DNA of 64,000 nt from JAMOAD01 sp023621955 (GTDB lineage: Bacteria; Acidobacteriota; Aminicenantia; JAMOAD01), in NCBI GenBank assembly GCA_035403085.1, contig DAONEM010000001.1, positions 62,001-126,000 on the forward strand. The letters are read 5' to 3'. The stretch's first letter is position 1, and each line of letters begins with the position of its first letter. Under the pieces are notes generated by a model. That model was given only the letters and a program-made list of their open reading frames with translations, was not told the DNA's origin and did not search any database. This document shows positions 42,143 through 50,461 of this stretch, in pieces. A program made the position numbers and the translations under genes.

Positions 42143-44696
42143 TAGTACTCTTCTTGACGACCCCACCCCGTTCACCCTCTTTTCGAAGGGCCAGCGCCGT
42201 GGCGGTGGACGGTTGGGCCATAAGCTCTTCCACGCTCCCTTGAAAGAGGAGTTCTCCTCCCCTTTCCCCTCCACCGGGACCGAGGTCGACGATGTGGTGG
42301 CAGTGAAGAAGGAAAAGGGGGTTGTGTTCGACGACGATAATGGTTGCTCCCTCCCGAAGGAGTCTTTGGAAGGCCTCAACCTCACGGGCGATATCTTTGG
42401 GGTGAAGTCCCGAAGTCGGCTCGTCGATAAGGAAGAGAGTATCCTTCACCTCCCCTTCGAGGAAGTGGCGGGCGATCTTCACCCTCTGGCTCTCCCCGCC
42501 GGAGAGGGAGTTCAGGGTTTGGCCAACCTTGAGGTAATCGATGCCCAGCTCCGAGAGCCAGGAGACTCGGCGCTTCAGGGAAGGCACCTCGAGGCGGAAG
42601 AGATCGGCCGCCTCCCGGCAAGTCATCTCCAGAATGTCCGCCATAGACTTGCCCTTGAAGAGGACCTGGAGAATCTCGTCGTTGTAACGTCTTCCCCGAC
42701 ACCCTTCACAGACAAGGTGGAGGTCTGAGAGGAACTGCATCTCCACCGTTTCAAACCCTTCGCCACGGCAGAGGGGGCAGGCTCCTTCGGGGCGGTTGTA
42801 GGAGAAGTGACCAGGGGTCAGCTTCTTTGCCTTGCTTTCCGGCAGAGTCGCCATGAACTGGCGGATCGGGTCGATGATCTTCAGATAGGTCGCCAGGGTC
42901 GCCCGAGGGGTTCTCACAGGGGGGGCATCGTCGATATAGACGGGGGTCAGCCCTTGGAACCCCTTCAGGGATCGGAAGTTGGTCTCTTCTCCGGTCAACC
43001 CCTTGTAGATGACCTCATAGAGAAGCGTGCTCTTTCCGGCTCCCGAGAGGCCGGTGATGGCCGAGAGGCTTCCCAGAGGAAAGGAGACGTTAAACCCTTT
43101 GAGGTTGAACTTCTTCGCCCCTTCCACGGTGAGACGCTCGTTCCCGATACGGGCCGGTGAAGGGACCACCGGAACCGGTGGAGGGGCATACCGGCTTGCT
43201 TCACCCCAGAAGAGAGCTCTCCCCCCCTCGGGACCGGCGCCAGGACCGAGCTCCAGGACTCTGTCGGCAACCTGGAAGGCCTCGTGGAGGTGCTCGATCA
43301 AAACGACGGTGTTACCGGAATCCCGCAACTTGGCCATGGTCTTGAGGAGGTTGGAGAAGTCCTTGGGGTGAAGCCCTGTGGAGGGTTCATCCACGACGAT
43401 CAGCGTGTCCGTGAGGGTGGAGCCGAGGACCGATGTGAGGGAGATCCTCTGGGCCTCACCCCCTGAAAGGGTATGGGTGGGACGGTCCAGGGTCAGGTAG
43501 TCAAGCCCTACCTCGTGAAGATAGCGAAGCCTCTCCAGAAGTTCGGCGATCACCTTCCTGGAGGCGAAGTCCCTCTCCAAGCCATGAAGAACCGCCGTCA
43601 GCCTTTGATGGAAGGCGTCGACGGTTAAGCCGTTCCACTGGGCTATGGTAAGACCGTCGATCCGGTAAGCCATGGCCTCTTGGTTGAGACGTCCTCCCCC
43701 ACACTCCCGACAAAGGGAGTAGCTGCTGTACTTGCTCAGGAAGATTCTCACCATCGGTTTGTAGGTATAGCTTTCGAAGAGGGAGAAGACACCGGCGACA
43801 CCGGCGTAGGACTCCCCCCTCCCCTCGACGATGACCCTTTTCTCTTCCGGGGAGAGAGTCTCAAAGGGTCTCTTCGTGGAGATTCCCTCTGTCCGGCAGA
43901 AGCGGAGAAGCTCCTCCTGGAACTCCTCCATAGAGGGTTTCGTAAANNNNNNNNNNNNNNNNNNNNNNNNNNNNNNNNNNNNNNNNNNNNNNNNNNNNNN
44001 NNNNNNNNNNNNNNNNNNNNNNNNNNNNNNNNNNNNNNNNNNNNNNGTCTTCAGTGTCTCGTATAGCCGTTGACGGTTCTCTTCCTTAGGGACCAGAGAG
44101 TCCAGGGAGATCTCCAGAGGCTTCGCCCCTCGCAGTTCGAAGAGGGTGACCCGCTCACTCCCCTTCCATCCGTAGAGGAAACCCGCTCCGTGCATCTTCT
44201 CAGCGCTCTCCGAGGTCTGAAAACCGAGAGAGACTCTCTCGCCACCCCACTTCGCCTCGATCTCCTCCGCCAGCGTCGCCTGAGTATGGCTGCGAAAGTC
44301 GCGGCCACAGAGGGGACAACGGGGAACGCCGATTCTGGCGAAGAGGACCCGAAGAAAGTCGTAGATCTCCGTGAGGGTCGCCACCGTGGAACGGGGGTTT
44401 CTGGCAGTGGAGCGTCTCTCGATGGCGATAGAGGGGGGCAGAGAGTCGAGTCGATCGAAGAGAGGGGGGGCGATCCTCTCGAAGTACTGTCTGGCGAAAG
44501 TCGAGAGGGAGAGAAAATAGCGCCTCTGACTCTCTCCGTGGAGTGTCTCCAAGACCAAGGAAGACTTTCCTGAGCCCGAGACCCCGGTCACGACGGTGAG
44601 TTTTCCCAGGGGAAGGTCCCAATCGAGACCTTGAAGGTTGTTTTGCCTGGCCCCTCTCAGGTGGACGAAGGATTCTTCCCGGAGACCTTCCTCCAT
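42099..44696 (-). CDS. uvrA: Excinuclease ABC subunit A (interrupted by N gap)
   Basis: Damage-recognition ATPase of nucleotide excision repair. It shows two ABC ATPase modules: Walker A GVSGSGKSS and GLSGAGKST, signatures LSGGEAQR and LSGGESQR, and Walker B VVDEPSTGL and LIDEPTSGL. The second zinc module CPLCRGEGF...CEGCRGRRYN is present. The first zinc module normally lies just where the 100-N gap falls, so it is not absent but unsequenced. Family length (about 940) versus about 830 visible residues suggests more than 100 nt is missing. The ATG lies 1 nt after the dnaB stop. Confidence 0.92.
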   Translation of the reverse strand: MEEGLREESFVHLRGARQNNLQGLDWDLPLGKLTVVTGVSGSGKSSLVLETLHGESQRRYFLSLSTFARQYFERIAPPLFDRLDSLPPSIAIERRSTARNPRSTVATLTEIYDFLRVLFARIGVPRCPLCGRDFRSHTQATLAEEIEAKWGGERVSLGFQTSESAEKMHGAGFLYGWKGSERVTLFELRGAKPLEISLDSLVPKEENRQRLYETLKXXXXXXXXXXXXXXXXXXXXXXXXXXXXXXXXXXFTKPSMEEFQEELLRFCRTEGISTKRPFETLSPEEKRVIVEGRGESYAGVAGVFSLFESYTYKPMVRIFLSKYSSYSLCRECGGGRLNQEAMAYRIDGLTIAQWNGLTVDAFHQRLTAVLHGLERDFASRKVIAELLERLRYLHEVGLDYLTLDRPTHTLSGGEAQRISLTSVLGSTLTDTLIVVDEPSTGLHPKDFSNLLKTMAKLRDSGNTVVLIEHLHEAFQVADRVLELGPGAGPEGGRALFWGEASRYAPPPVPVVPSPARIGNERLTVEGAKKFNLKGFNVSFPLGSLSAITGLSGAGKSTLLYEVIYKGLTGEETNFRSLKGFQGLTPVYIDDAPPVRTPRATLATYLKIIDPIRQFMATLPESKAKKLTPGHFSYNRPEGACPLCRGEGFETVEMQFLSDLHLVCEGCRGRRYNDEILQVLFKGKSMADILEMTCREAADLFRLEVPSLKRRVSWLSELGIDYLKVGQTLNSLSGGESQRVKIARHFLEGEVKDTLFLIDEPTSGLHPKDIAREVEAFQRLLREGATIIVVEHNPLFLLHCHHIVDLGPGGGERGGELLFQGSVEELMAQPSTATALALRKEGERGGVVKKSTIKGDGAVRGSRKRT
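43947..44046. other. Assembly gap (100 N) inside uvrA
   Basis: Exactly 100 N within the first ATPase half of uvrA, covering the expected first zinc finger. The true size is unknown. Confidence 0.99.
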
Positions 44697-44697
44697 C

Positions 44698-46116
44698 TCA
44701 ACTCTCGTCTCCACCGATGTTGCTCAGATCGTCCTTCCAACGTTCCTTGTTCGGATCCAGGCAGTTGGCGAACTTCATGCTCGGACCGATGAAGGTGAGA
44801 AGCTCGGACCCTACGGCTCCGTTCCTGTGCTTGGCGAAGATGATCTCCGCCAACCCCTTCCATTGCTCTTTGTCGGGAAAATAGACTTCGGGACGGTAGA
44901 CGAACAGGACCATGTCGGCATCCTGCTCGATGGATCCGGATTCCCTCAGGTCCGAAAGCTTGGGCTTGTTGGAACCCTGACGTTGTTCCACGGCCCTGGA
45001 GAGTTGGGAGAGGGCGATGACCGGAATATCGAACTCCTTGGCCATCTCCTTCAGGCCCCGGGAGATCATGCTGACCTCCGTGGTCCGGTTGTCCGAAGAG
45101 CGGACCGAAGCCTTCAGGAGCTGAATGTAATCGATGATGAGCAGATCACAGCCGTAGGTCTCTTTTAACCTTCGGGCGCGGCTGTAGACATCCATGATGG
45201 AGAGGCCGCCGCTGTCGTCGAGAAAGATCGGAAAGTTGGACAGAGAGCTTCCTGCCTCGAGGACCTCCTCTTTCTCCTCCCCCGAAAGCTGCGCATCCCG
45301 GATCTTCTGGGCGGGAAAGTTCTTATCGATGCAGATGAGCCGTTTGTAGAGCTCTTCGTTGCTCATCTCCAGGGAGAAGAACCCGACCTTTTTGCCCTCC
45401 TTGGCGACACGGTAGGCGAAGTTGAGGGCCAGGGCGGTCTTTCCCATTCCAGGGCGTCCGGCGATGATGATCAGGTTCTGCTTGTGAAGCCCTCCGGTTC
45501 TCTTGTCGATATCCTCGTACCCAAGGGGAAGGCCGGAGCTGACCCCCCTGAGCCTCTGCTCCAACTCGTCAAGGAAACGTTCGTTCACCTCTGAGAGTTT
45601 GACAAACCCCCTTCTGACACCGTCCTGGGCCAGATTGCTCAGCTCCATGAGGGCATCGCCGATCAGGGCCTCTGAGGGGGTACTCTCCTGGTTGATTTGG
45701 CCCATAAGGTCGTTGGCCAGGGTGAAGAGCCTCCTCTTCAGGTGCTTCTCTTTGAGAATGTGGAGGAAGTGATCGACGTTCTCCAGGTAGGGAACGCCAT
45801 CGGTCAGGGAGGAGACGTAGGCCACCCCTCCGGCGTTGTCGATTCGACCCTCATCTTGAAGAGCGTCGATCAGGCTGACCAGATCGCACCGATGGTTCTT
45901 CTCAAAGAGAGGCTTCATCGCCTCGTAAATCGTCTGGTGGGGAAGATGGGAGAAGATGCCATCCTCAAGGGTGGAGGCGTTGAGGAGGTAGAGGTCGTTA
46001 TTCTTGAGGAAGGCCCCTAAGAGGGCCTTTTCTGCGGAAGGGTTGCCGGGAGGAAGCTGGGCCAAAGCCCGGCTTCCTCCATCGGCTCTATTTCGTTTTT
46101 TCGGGGAACTGTCCAT
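44698..46116 (-). CDS. dnaB: Replicative DNA helicase DnaB
   Basis: Hexameric 5'-3' replicative helicase of 472 residues. The N-terminal domain begins PPGNPSAEKALLGAFL and the RecA-like domain has Walker A AGRPGMGKTALALNFA (about 218-233), LLIIDYIQLL (Walker B), and the arginine-rich SQLSRAVEQRQ and SDLRESGSIEQDAD motifs. It follows rplI by 9 nt, the widespread rpsF-rpsR-rplI-dnaB order. The ribosome site before the ATG is weak. No intein is present. Confidence 0.95.
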   Translation of the reverse strand: MDSSPKKRNRADGGSRALAQLPPGNPSAEKALLGAFLKNNDLYLLNASTLEDGIFSHLPHQTIYEAMKPLFEKNHRCDLVSLIDALQDEGRIDNAGGVAYVSSLTDGVPYLENVDHFLHILKEKHLKRRLFTLANDLMGQINQESTPSEALIGDALMELSNLAQDGVRRGFVKLSEVNERFLDELEQRLRGVSSGLPLGYEDIDKRTGGLHKQNLIIIAGRPGMGKTALALNFAYRVAKEGKKVGFFSLEMSNEELYKRLICIDKNFPAQKIRDAQLSGEEKEEVLEAGSSLSNFPIFLDDSGGLSIMDVYSRARRLKETYGCDLLIIDYIQLLKASVRSSDNRTTEVSMISRGLKEMAKEFDIPVIALSQLSRAVEQRQGSNKPKLSDLRESGSIEQDADMVLFVYRPEVYFPDKEQWKGLAEIIFAKHRNGAVGSELLTFIGPSMKFANCLDPNKERWKDDLSNIGGDES

Positions 46117-46125
46117 TCCCGAAGG

Positions 46126-46650
46126 TTAAGCTTGAGTCTCTGCAGCATCTTCGGCGGGAGCGGCGGCCTCTTCGACGACGGGCTGAGCCTTCTCCTCACC
46201 GGGTACTTCTTCCTTGTTGACTTGAACCTTGATGGTCGCTTTCACGGCGGGGTGAATCTTGAGCTCCACGTTGTAGAGTCCAAGACGTTTGATGGCCTCG
46301 GGAAGGATCACCTTCTTCCTCTCGATCTCGATGCCTTTCGCCTTCAGAGCTTCGGCGATCTCGGCGGTGGTGACGGAACCGAAGAGAGTGTCTTCCTCTC
46401 CCGCTTTCTTGACAAAGGTCAAAGAGATCTGCTCGACTTGGTTCTTAAGCTCCTCCATGGACTGGAGCTCTTTGGCGCGGTCCTTCTCGAGCTTCTTCTG
46501 CTTCTCTTCGATCATCTTGATGTTGCTTGCGGTAACCCGGAGGGCGGCTTTCTTGGGGAGAAGATAGTTACGGGCAAACCCATCCTTGACTTTAACGATG
46601 GCGCCTTTGGCGCCCAAGTTTTCGATTTCTTCAAGTAGAATAATCTTCAT
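46126..46650 (-). CDS. rplI: 50S ribosomal protein bL9
   Basis: Binds 23S rRNA near the L1 stalk. The N-terminal domain is textbook (MKIILLEEIENLGAKGAIV...VKDGFARNYLLPKKAA), followed by the connecting helix and the C-terminal domain with HPAVKATIKVQV. At 174 residues it has an additional ~25-residue acidic/Ala-rich tail (EEVPGEEKAQPVVEEAAAPA) not seen in the shortest homologues. AGGAGG precedes the ATG. Confidence 0.96.
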   Translation of the reverse strand: MKIILLEEIENLGAKGAIVKVKDGFARNYLLPKKAALRVTASNIKMIEEKQKKLEKDRAKELQSMEELKNQVEQISLTFVKKAGEEDTLFGSVTTAEIAEALKAKGIEIERKKVILPEAIKRLGLYNVELKIHPAVKATIKVQVNKEEVPGEEKAQPVVEEAAAPAEDAAETQA

Positions 46651-46663
46651 AGAGGTCCTCCTA

Positions 46664-46948
46664 TCAACGGGAGATGAAGGGCATGAGGCCCATGTGGCGG
46701 GCTCGCTTGATAGCCCAGGTCAGCCGTTTTTGGTGGTAGTGACAGGTGCCGCTGGAACGGCCGGAGATGATCTTGCCGTTCTCGTGGATATAGTTACGAA
46801 GGAGGTTGGTCTCCTTGAAGTCGATGTAAAACATCTGGTGTTTGCAGAACCAACAGAACTTCTTCTTAGCGAAGTAAAGGCTCTTGCCCTTTCTCCGCTC
46901 GGGGCTCCCCCCTTCACCAGGCTTCTTTACGGGAGCTCTTCCGATCAT
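46664..46948 (-). CDS. rpsR: 30S ribosomal protein bS18 (zinc-type)
   Basis: Small-subunit protein that pairs with bS6 on the platform. The 94 residues hold FCWFCKHQ, YIDFKETNLLRNYI, GKIISGRSSGTCHYHQ and the C-terminal AIKRARHMGLMPF. The CxxC plus C-x-x-H pattern marks the cysteine-containing (zinc) form. It directly overlaps rpsF (ATGA), without the ssb gene that often separates them. Confidence 0.96.
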   Translation of the reverse strand: MIGRAPVKKPGEGGSPERRKGKSLYFAKKKFCWFCKHQMFYIDFKETNLLRNYIHENGKIISGRSSGTCHYHQKRLTWAIKRARHMGLMPFISR

Positions 46949-47313
46949 TTGGACACCTCCTCACCGGTGGTCGGAGAAGGGTTACGCTTGGCCCTCCTCT
47001 TCTCCATCTTGCGATCCCGTTCTTTCTCCTCGTCCAGGTTGATGATGAGCCAGCGAAGGATGGACTCGTTAACCCGGATCTTCCTTTCCAGCTCCGTCGG
47101 AACCGGATGGGGAGACTTGAAGAGGTAGTCGCAGTAGTACCCCTCTTTAAAACGAGCGATCTCGTAAGAGAGGGAGCGACGGCCCCATTCGTTCTGCTGA
47201 ACGATCTCGCCGCCGTTGTCGGTGATAATCGATCGAACCGCATCGATGTTCTTCTTTCGTTCCTCTTCGGTCAGATTGGGCCGAAGGAGAAACATGATCT
47301 CGTAGTTTCTCAT
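46945..47313 (-). CDS. rpsF: 30S ribosomal protein bS6
   Basis: Platform protein of 122 residues. It begins MRNYEIMFLLRPNL and contains IITDNGGEIVQQNEWGRRSLSYEI and the FKEGYYCDYLF strand, all family-typical. A charged tail (KRRAKRNPSPTTG) extends the C-terminus. AAGGAGG precedes the ATG, 10 nt after pth. Confidence 0.96.
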   Translation of the reverse strand: MRNYEIMFLLRPNLTEEERKKNIDAVRSIITDNGGEIVQQNEWGRRSLSYEIARFKEGYYCDYLFKSPHPVPTELERKIRVNESILRWLIINLDEEKERDRKMEKRRAKRNPSPTTGEEVSK

Positions 47314-47323
47314 CGAAACCTCC

Positions 47324-47932
47324 TTATGGATTGGTAGCCCCCTCGTCGGGGAGGGGGCAAGGATTACGTCTCTTATTGAAAAGGTTCATAGTCCGTTCTA
47401 CGCCTTGGGTCAGGAAAGAGCGCAAGAGACCGGGCATAGCTTCCCACACCGGTTCCAACGCCTTCTCCTCCTCCTCTTTCAAAGAGGAGAGGACAAAGTC
47501 CACCCACCGGGAGCCCTCAGGTGAAGAGGGACCCTTGAGTCCGATTCGAACCCTTGGAAAGTTTTCGGTTCCCAAGGTTTCGACGATAGAGCGCATGCCG
47601 TTATGGGTTCCCGCCCCACCCCCCCGACGGATACGTAGAGTGCCGAGGGAGAGATCGAAGTCGTCGTAGAGAACGACCAAATGCTCTACCGGAGTCGAGC
47701 TCCGGCGGAGCCACTTCGCTACGGCCCTACCCGACAGGTTCATAAAGGTGAGGGGTTTGATCAGGAAGTGTTCCTCCCCTTTGAAGACAAACCTTCCGTA
47801 GAGGGCTTCGTCCTTCTCCCTCTCGATGGCAATCTTCACCTCTCGGGCCATGGCGTCTACGGCCCGAAAACCCATGTTATGCCGGGTCGCCGAATACTCG
47901 GGGCCGGGGTTACCCAAACCGCAGAAAATCAC
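47324..47932 (-). CDS. pth: Peptidyl-tRNA hydrolase
   Basis: Releases peptides from prematurely dissociated peptidyl-tRNAs. The 202 residues include GLGNPGPEYSATRHNMGF with the catalytic His and conserved Asn, LIKPLTFMNLSG, and YDDFDLSLGTLRIRRGGGAGTHNG with the catalytic Asp. Translation starts at GTG overlapping the rplY stop, a common coupling of these two genes. Confidence 0.95.
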   Translation of the reverse strand: MIFCGLGNPGPEYSATRHNMGFRAVDAMAREVKIAIEREKDEALYGRFVFKGEEHFLIKPLTFMNLSGRAVAKWLRRSSTPVEHLVVLYDDFDLSLGTLRIRRGGGAGTHNGMRSIVETLGTENFPRVRIGLKGPSSPEGSRWVDFVLSSLKEEEEKALEPVWEAMPGLLRSFLTQGVERTMNLFNKRRNPCPLPDEGATNP

Positions 47933-48591
47933 TTCTTGCTCTCTTCCTCTTCCTCGGTTTCCTGCTTACCCTTCTTGATCACTTCGGGTTCGGCCGTCTC
48001 GGTTTCCGCCTCGGCAACCTCTTCCTTCTCTTCGCGTTCGGCCTCAACCAGGGCGATCACGACGGAAGGATCGGTGAGTACCTTGAACTTCGAGGGGTCC
48101 AAGGAGAGGTCGGAGACCTTGAGGGAGTGACCGGTGTGGAGACCGGAGATGTCCACCTCGATCTGGTCTAGAATGTCCTGAGGCAAACAGGAGATCTCGA
48201 TCTCCCTGGTCACCAAGGAGAGCATACCAGCCTCTTCCCTGACTCCGATGGATTCGCCTGTCAGAACGACCATGACATTAATGTCAACAGGTTTGTTGAG
48301 GTCGACACGCTTGAAGTCAACGTGGGTTAAGAGGCGACCAAGGTAGTCATGCTGCATGTCCGTGATCATGGCGGTCGCTTCGCCCTTTCCATAGACAATC
48401 TTCAGGGGCTGGTTAACGCCGTGCTCGGAACGGAGAAGGGTCTCAATGTCCTTACGGACAACGGTGAGAACAACGCTCTCCTGTTTCTCGCCGTAAAGGA
48501 CGGCGGGAAGTTTATCGGCTCTCCGAAGCTTCTTGGAAATCTCCTTCCCGGTCTTTTCTCTCAGTTCAGCTTTCAATTCCAAAAGTTCCAT
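47929..48591 (-). CDS. rplY: 50S ribosomal protein bL25 (CTC/TL5 form)
   Basis: 5S rRNA-binding protein of the long CTC type, 220 residues. The N-terminal L25 domain begins LELKAELREKTGKEISKKLRRADKLPAVLYG, split here only in my reading. A C-terminal TL5 domain contains VTREIEISCLPQDIL and VDISGLHTGHSLKVSDL, and a Glu-rich tail ends in lysines. GAGGTGA precedes the ATG. It sits between prs and pth as in many Gram-negatives. Confidence 0.94.
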   Translation of the reverse strand: MELLELKAELREKTGKEISKKLRRADKLPAVLYGEKQESVVLTVVRKDIETLLRSEHGVNQPLKIVYGKGEATAMITDMQHDYLGRLLTHVDFKRVDLNKPVDINVMVVLTGESIGVREEAGMLSLVTREIEISCLPQDILDQIEVDISGLHTGHSLKVSDLSLDPSKFKVLTDPSVVIALVEAEREEKEEVAEAETETAEPEVIKKGKQETEEEEESKK

Positions 48592-48605
48592 CGCTTCACC
48601 TCATC

Positions 48606-49553
48606 TTATAAGAATAGTCTGCTCACCGAAGTCTCTTCGTTGATCCCCCGGATCGCCTCCCCGAGAAGGGGGGCGATGGAGAGCACCTCGATTTTACCAC
48701 ATTTACGCGCCTCTTCCGAGAGGGGAATCGTATCGGTTGTGAACAATTTTTCCAATCCGGAAGCGGAGATTCTCTCGATCGCCGGTCCGGAGAGGACGGG
48801 GTGGACCGACGCGGCATAAACCTTCACGGCTCCCCTCTCCAGGAGAGCTTGAACCGTATTGCATAAGGTTCCCGCGGTGTCGACGATGTCATCGACAATG
48901 AGGGCGACCTTGTTTTCAACTTTGCCGATGATATGCCTCAATTCCGCCTTGTTGGGTTCGTACCGTCTTTTATCGACGATCGCCAGATAGGCGTTGAGGT
49001 TTTCGGCGAAGAAACGGGCCCGCTCCACTCCCCCTGCGTCGGGAGAGACGATGACCATCTCCTCTTTGATCTTCATCCGTTTGATGTGTTCGATCAGGAT
49101 CGGGGCGGCCATGAGGTTATCCATGGGAATGTTGAAGAAGCCCTGAATCTGCGGGGCGTGAAGATCGACCGTCAGAACCCTATCAAACCCGCTGGCGATG
49201 ATGATGTCTGCAACCAGCCGGCTAGAGATGGGGACTCTCGGACGGTCCTTCCTGTCCTGTCTGGCGTAGCCGAAGTAGGGGATCAGAGCGGTCAGCCTTC
49301 CCGCCGAAGCCCGTCTCGCGGCATCACCCATGATGAGGAGCTCCATGATGTGGTAGTTCACGTCACGGGAGAGGCTTTGAAAGATAAAGAGGTCGGCCCC
49401 GCGGACGTTTTCAAGAATCTGGTAACGGATCTCCCCGTCTGAGAAGACCTTCAGAATCTGCTTCCCCAAGGGAAGATCGATGTACTCGGAGATGGCCTTG
49501 GCCAAAGCCGGGTTGGAAGAACCTGCAAACATCTTCATCTTTGATGATTTCAT
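48606..49553 (-). CDS. prs: Ribose-phosphate pyrophosphokinase
   Basis: Makes PRPP from ribose 5-phosphate and ATP for nucleotide, His and Trp synthesis. The 315 residues contain FSDGEIRYQILENVRG, YFGYARQDRKDRPRVPIS, VDLHAPQIQGFF, VSPDAGGVERARFFAENL and the PRPP loop LIVDDIVDTAGTL, all characteristic. The first ATG follows GAGGAG by six bases. It overlaps the stop of the ispE reading frame (ATGA) and lies 12 nt downstream of the tRNA-Gln gene. Confidence 0.96.
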   Translation of the reverse strand: MKSSKMKMFAGSSNPALAKAISEYIDLPLGKQILKVFSDGEIRYQILENVRGADLFIFQSLSRDVNYHIMELLIMGDAARRASAGRLTALIPYFGYARQDRKDRPRVPISSRLVADIIIASGFDRVLTVDLHAPQIQGFFNIPMDNLMAAPILIEHIKRMKIKEEMVIVSPDAGGVERARFFAENLNAYLAIVDKRRYEPNKAELRHIIGKVENKVALIVDDIVDTAGTLCNTVQALLERGAVKVYAASVHPVLSGPAIERISASGLEKLFTTDTIPLSEEARKCGKIEVLSIAPLLGEAIRGINEETSVSRLFL

Positions 49554-50461
49554 GGATTCTCCTCGCTGGGGCGGGAGGATTCGAACCTCCGAATGTCGGA
49601 TCCAAAATCCGATGCCTTGCCGCTTGGCGACGCCCCAATCTGAGAGTAATATTCCCTACGGCCGAGAGTTTCAACGATCTTAAGCTTCGGGTCCGAAGAA
49701 GCAAAACCCCGAGCGGACGAGATGTCTGAAAAGAGCGCAAAAAGGGTGGATCCGCTACCGGTCATCAAAACCAATCCATCACTCTTTTCGGCCATCTTCG
49801 CTTTCTCTTCCCGCAGTCGGGGGTGGATCCGGAAGGCCGGTTCTTCGAGCCGGTTGACGAATCGCTTTCCCTCGCCGTTAATGAAAAGGGCATATATTCT
49901 ACTCATTTCACCGAACTCTGTCAAGTCGGAGAAGATCCGAGCCGTAGAGAGACTCACTCCGGGGCAGTTAAGAACAAGGTATTGCTTCTCCCCATCCTCT
50001 TGGGGGAAGAGGATGTCCCCCCGTCCCATCCCTATGGCCCTGCCCCCGAAGAGGAAGAAAGGGACATCGGCTCCGACAGCAGAAGCGATCTCCCAAAGCC
50101 GTCCCTTGGAGAGTCGAAGGTTCCGGTGGGCGTTGAGGGCGAGAAGAACCGAACCGGCGTTGGAGCTACCTCCCCCGAGACCCCCTCCCGAGGGAATCCG
50201 TTTCTCTACCTCCACCCTTAAGCCCTCTCGGATTCCTAAAAGGTCGAGGACCTTGGTCACCGTGTTCCTCTCGGGATCGATGGAAGGGTCGCTGAACCAA
50301 ACTTCCCTGGCTCCGGGACGTTCGATCAGGTGGACCGTGTCGTGGAGAGAAACCGTCTGGAAGAGGGTGAAGAGGTCGTGATACCCGTCCGCCCGCTTTC
50401 CGGTCACCTCCAGGAAGAGGTTGACCTTGGCGAAGGAGGGGAAGACAATCTCAAGGCTCAT
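49550..50461 (-). CDS. ispE: 4-diphosphocytidyl-2-C-methyl-D-erythritol kinase
   Basis: GHMP kinase of the non-mevalonate isoprenoid pathway. It begins FPSFAKVNLFLEVTGKRADGYHDL, the AKxN motif, and has the phosphate loop PSGGGLGGGSSNAG (about 95-108) and LMTGSGSTLFALF near the C-terminus. The frame reads 303 codons to a TGA that overlaps the prs start. The last ~30 codons are the tRNA-Gln gene read in sense, so the natural C-terminus is probably around YYSQ and the protein is about 272 residues plus a tRNA-encoded tail if the mRNA is not cut. GAGGAGG precedes the ATG by 9 nt. Confidence 0.93.
   Translation of the reverse strand: MSLEIVFPSFAKVNLFLEVTGKRADGYHDLFTLFQTVSLHDTVHLIERPGAREVWFSDPSIDPERNTVTKVLDLLGIREGLRVEVEKRIPSGGGLGGGSSNAGSVLLALNAHRNLRLSKGRLWEIASAVGADVPFFLFGGRAIGMGRGDILFPQEDGEKQYLVLNCPGVSLSTARIFSDLTEFGEMSRIYALFINGEGKRFVNRLEEPAFRIHPRLREEKAKMAEKSDGLVLMTGSGSTLFALFSDISSARGFASSDPKLKIVETLGRREYYSQIGASPSGKASDFGSDIRRFESSRPSEENP
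49566..49637 (-). tRNA. trnQ: tRNA-Gln (anticodon UUG)
   Basis: A 72-nt tRNA on the minus strand. It has a 7-bp acceptor stem (TGGGGCG pairing with CGCCCCA), anticodon stem TCGGA/TCCGA with loop TTTTGGA giving anticodon UUG, and T-arm GGAGG-TTCGAAT-CCTCC. U1-A72 and discriminator G73 are glutamine-tRNA identity features. CCA is not encoded (GCGA follows). It lies wholly inside the 3' end of the ispE reading frame, between ispE and prs. Confidence 0.96.
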
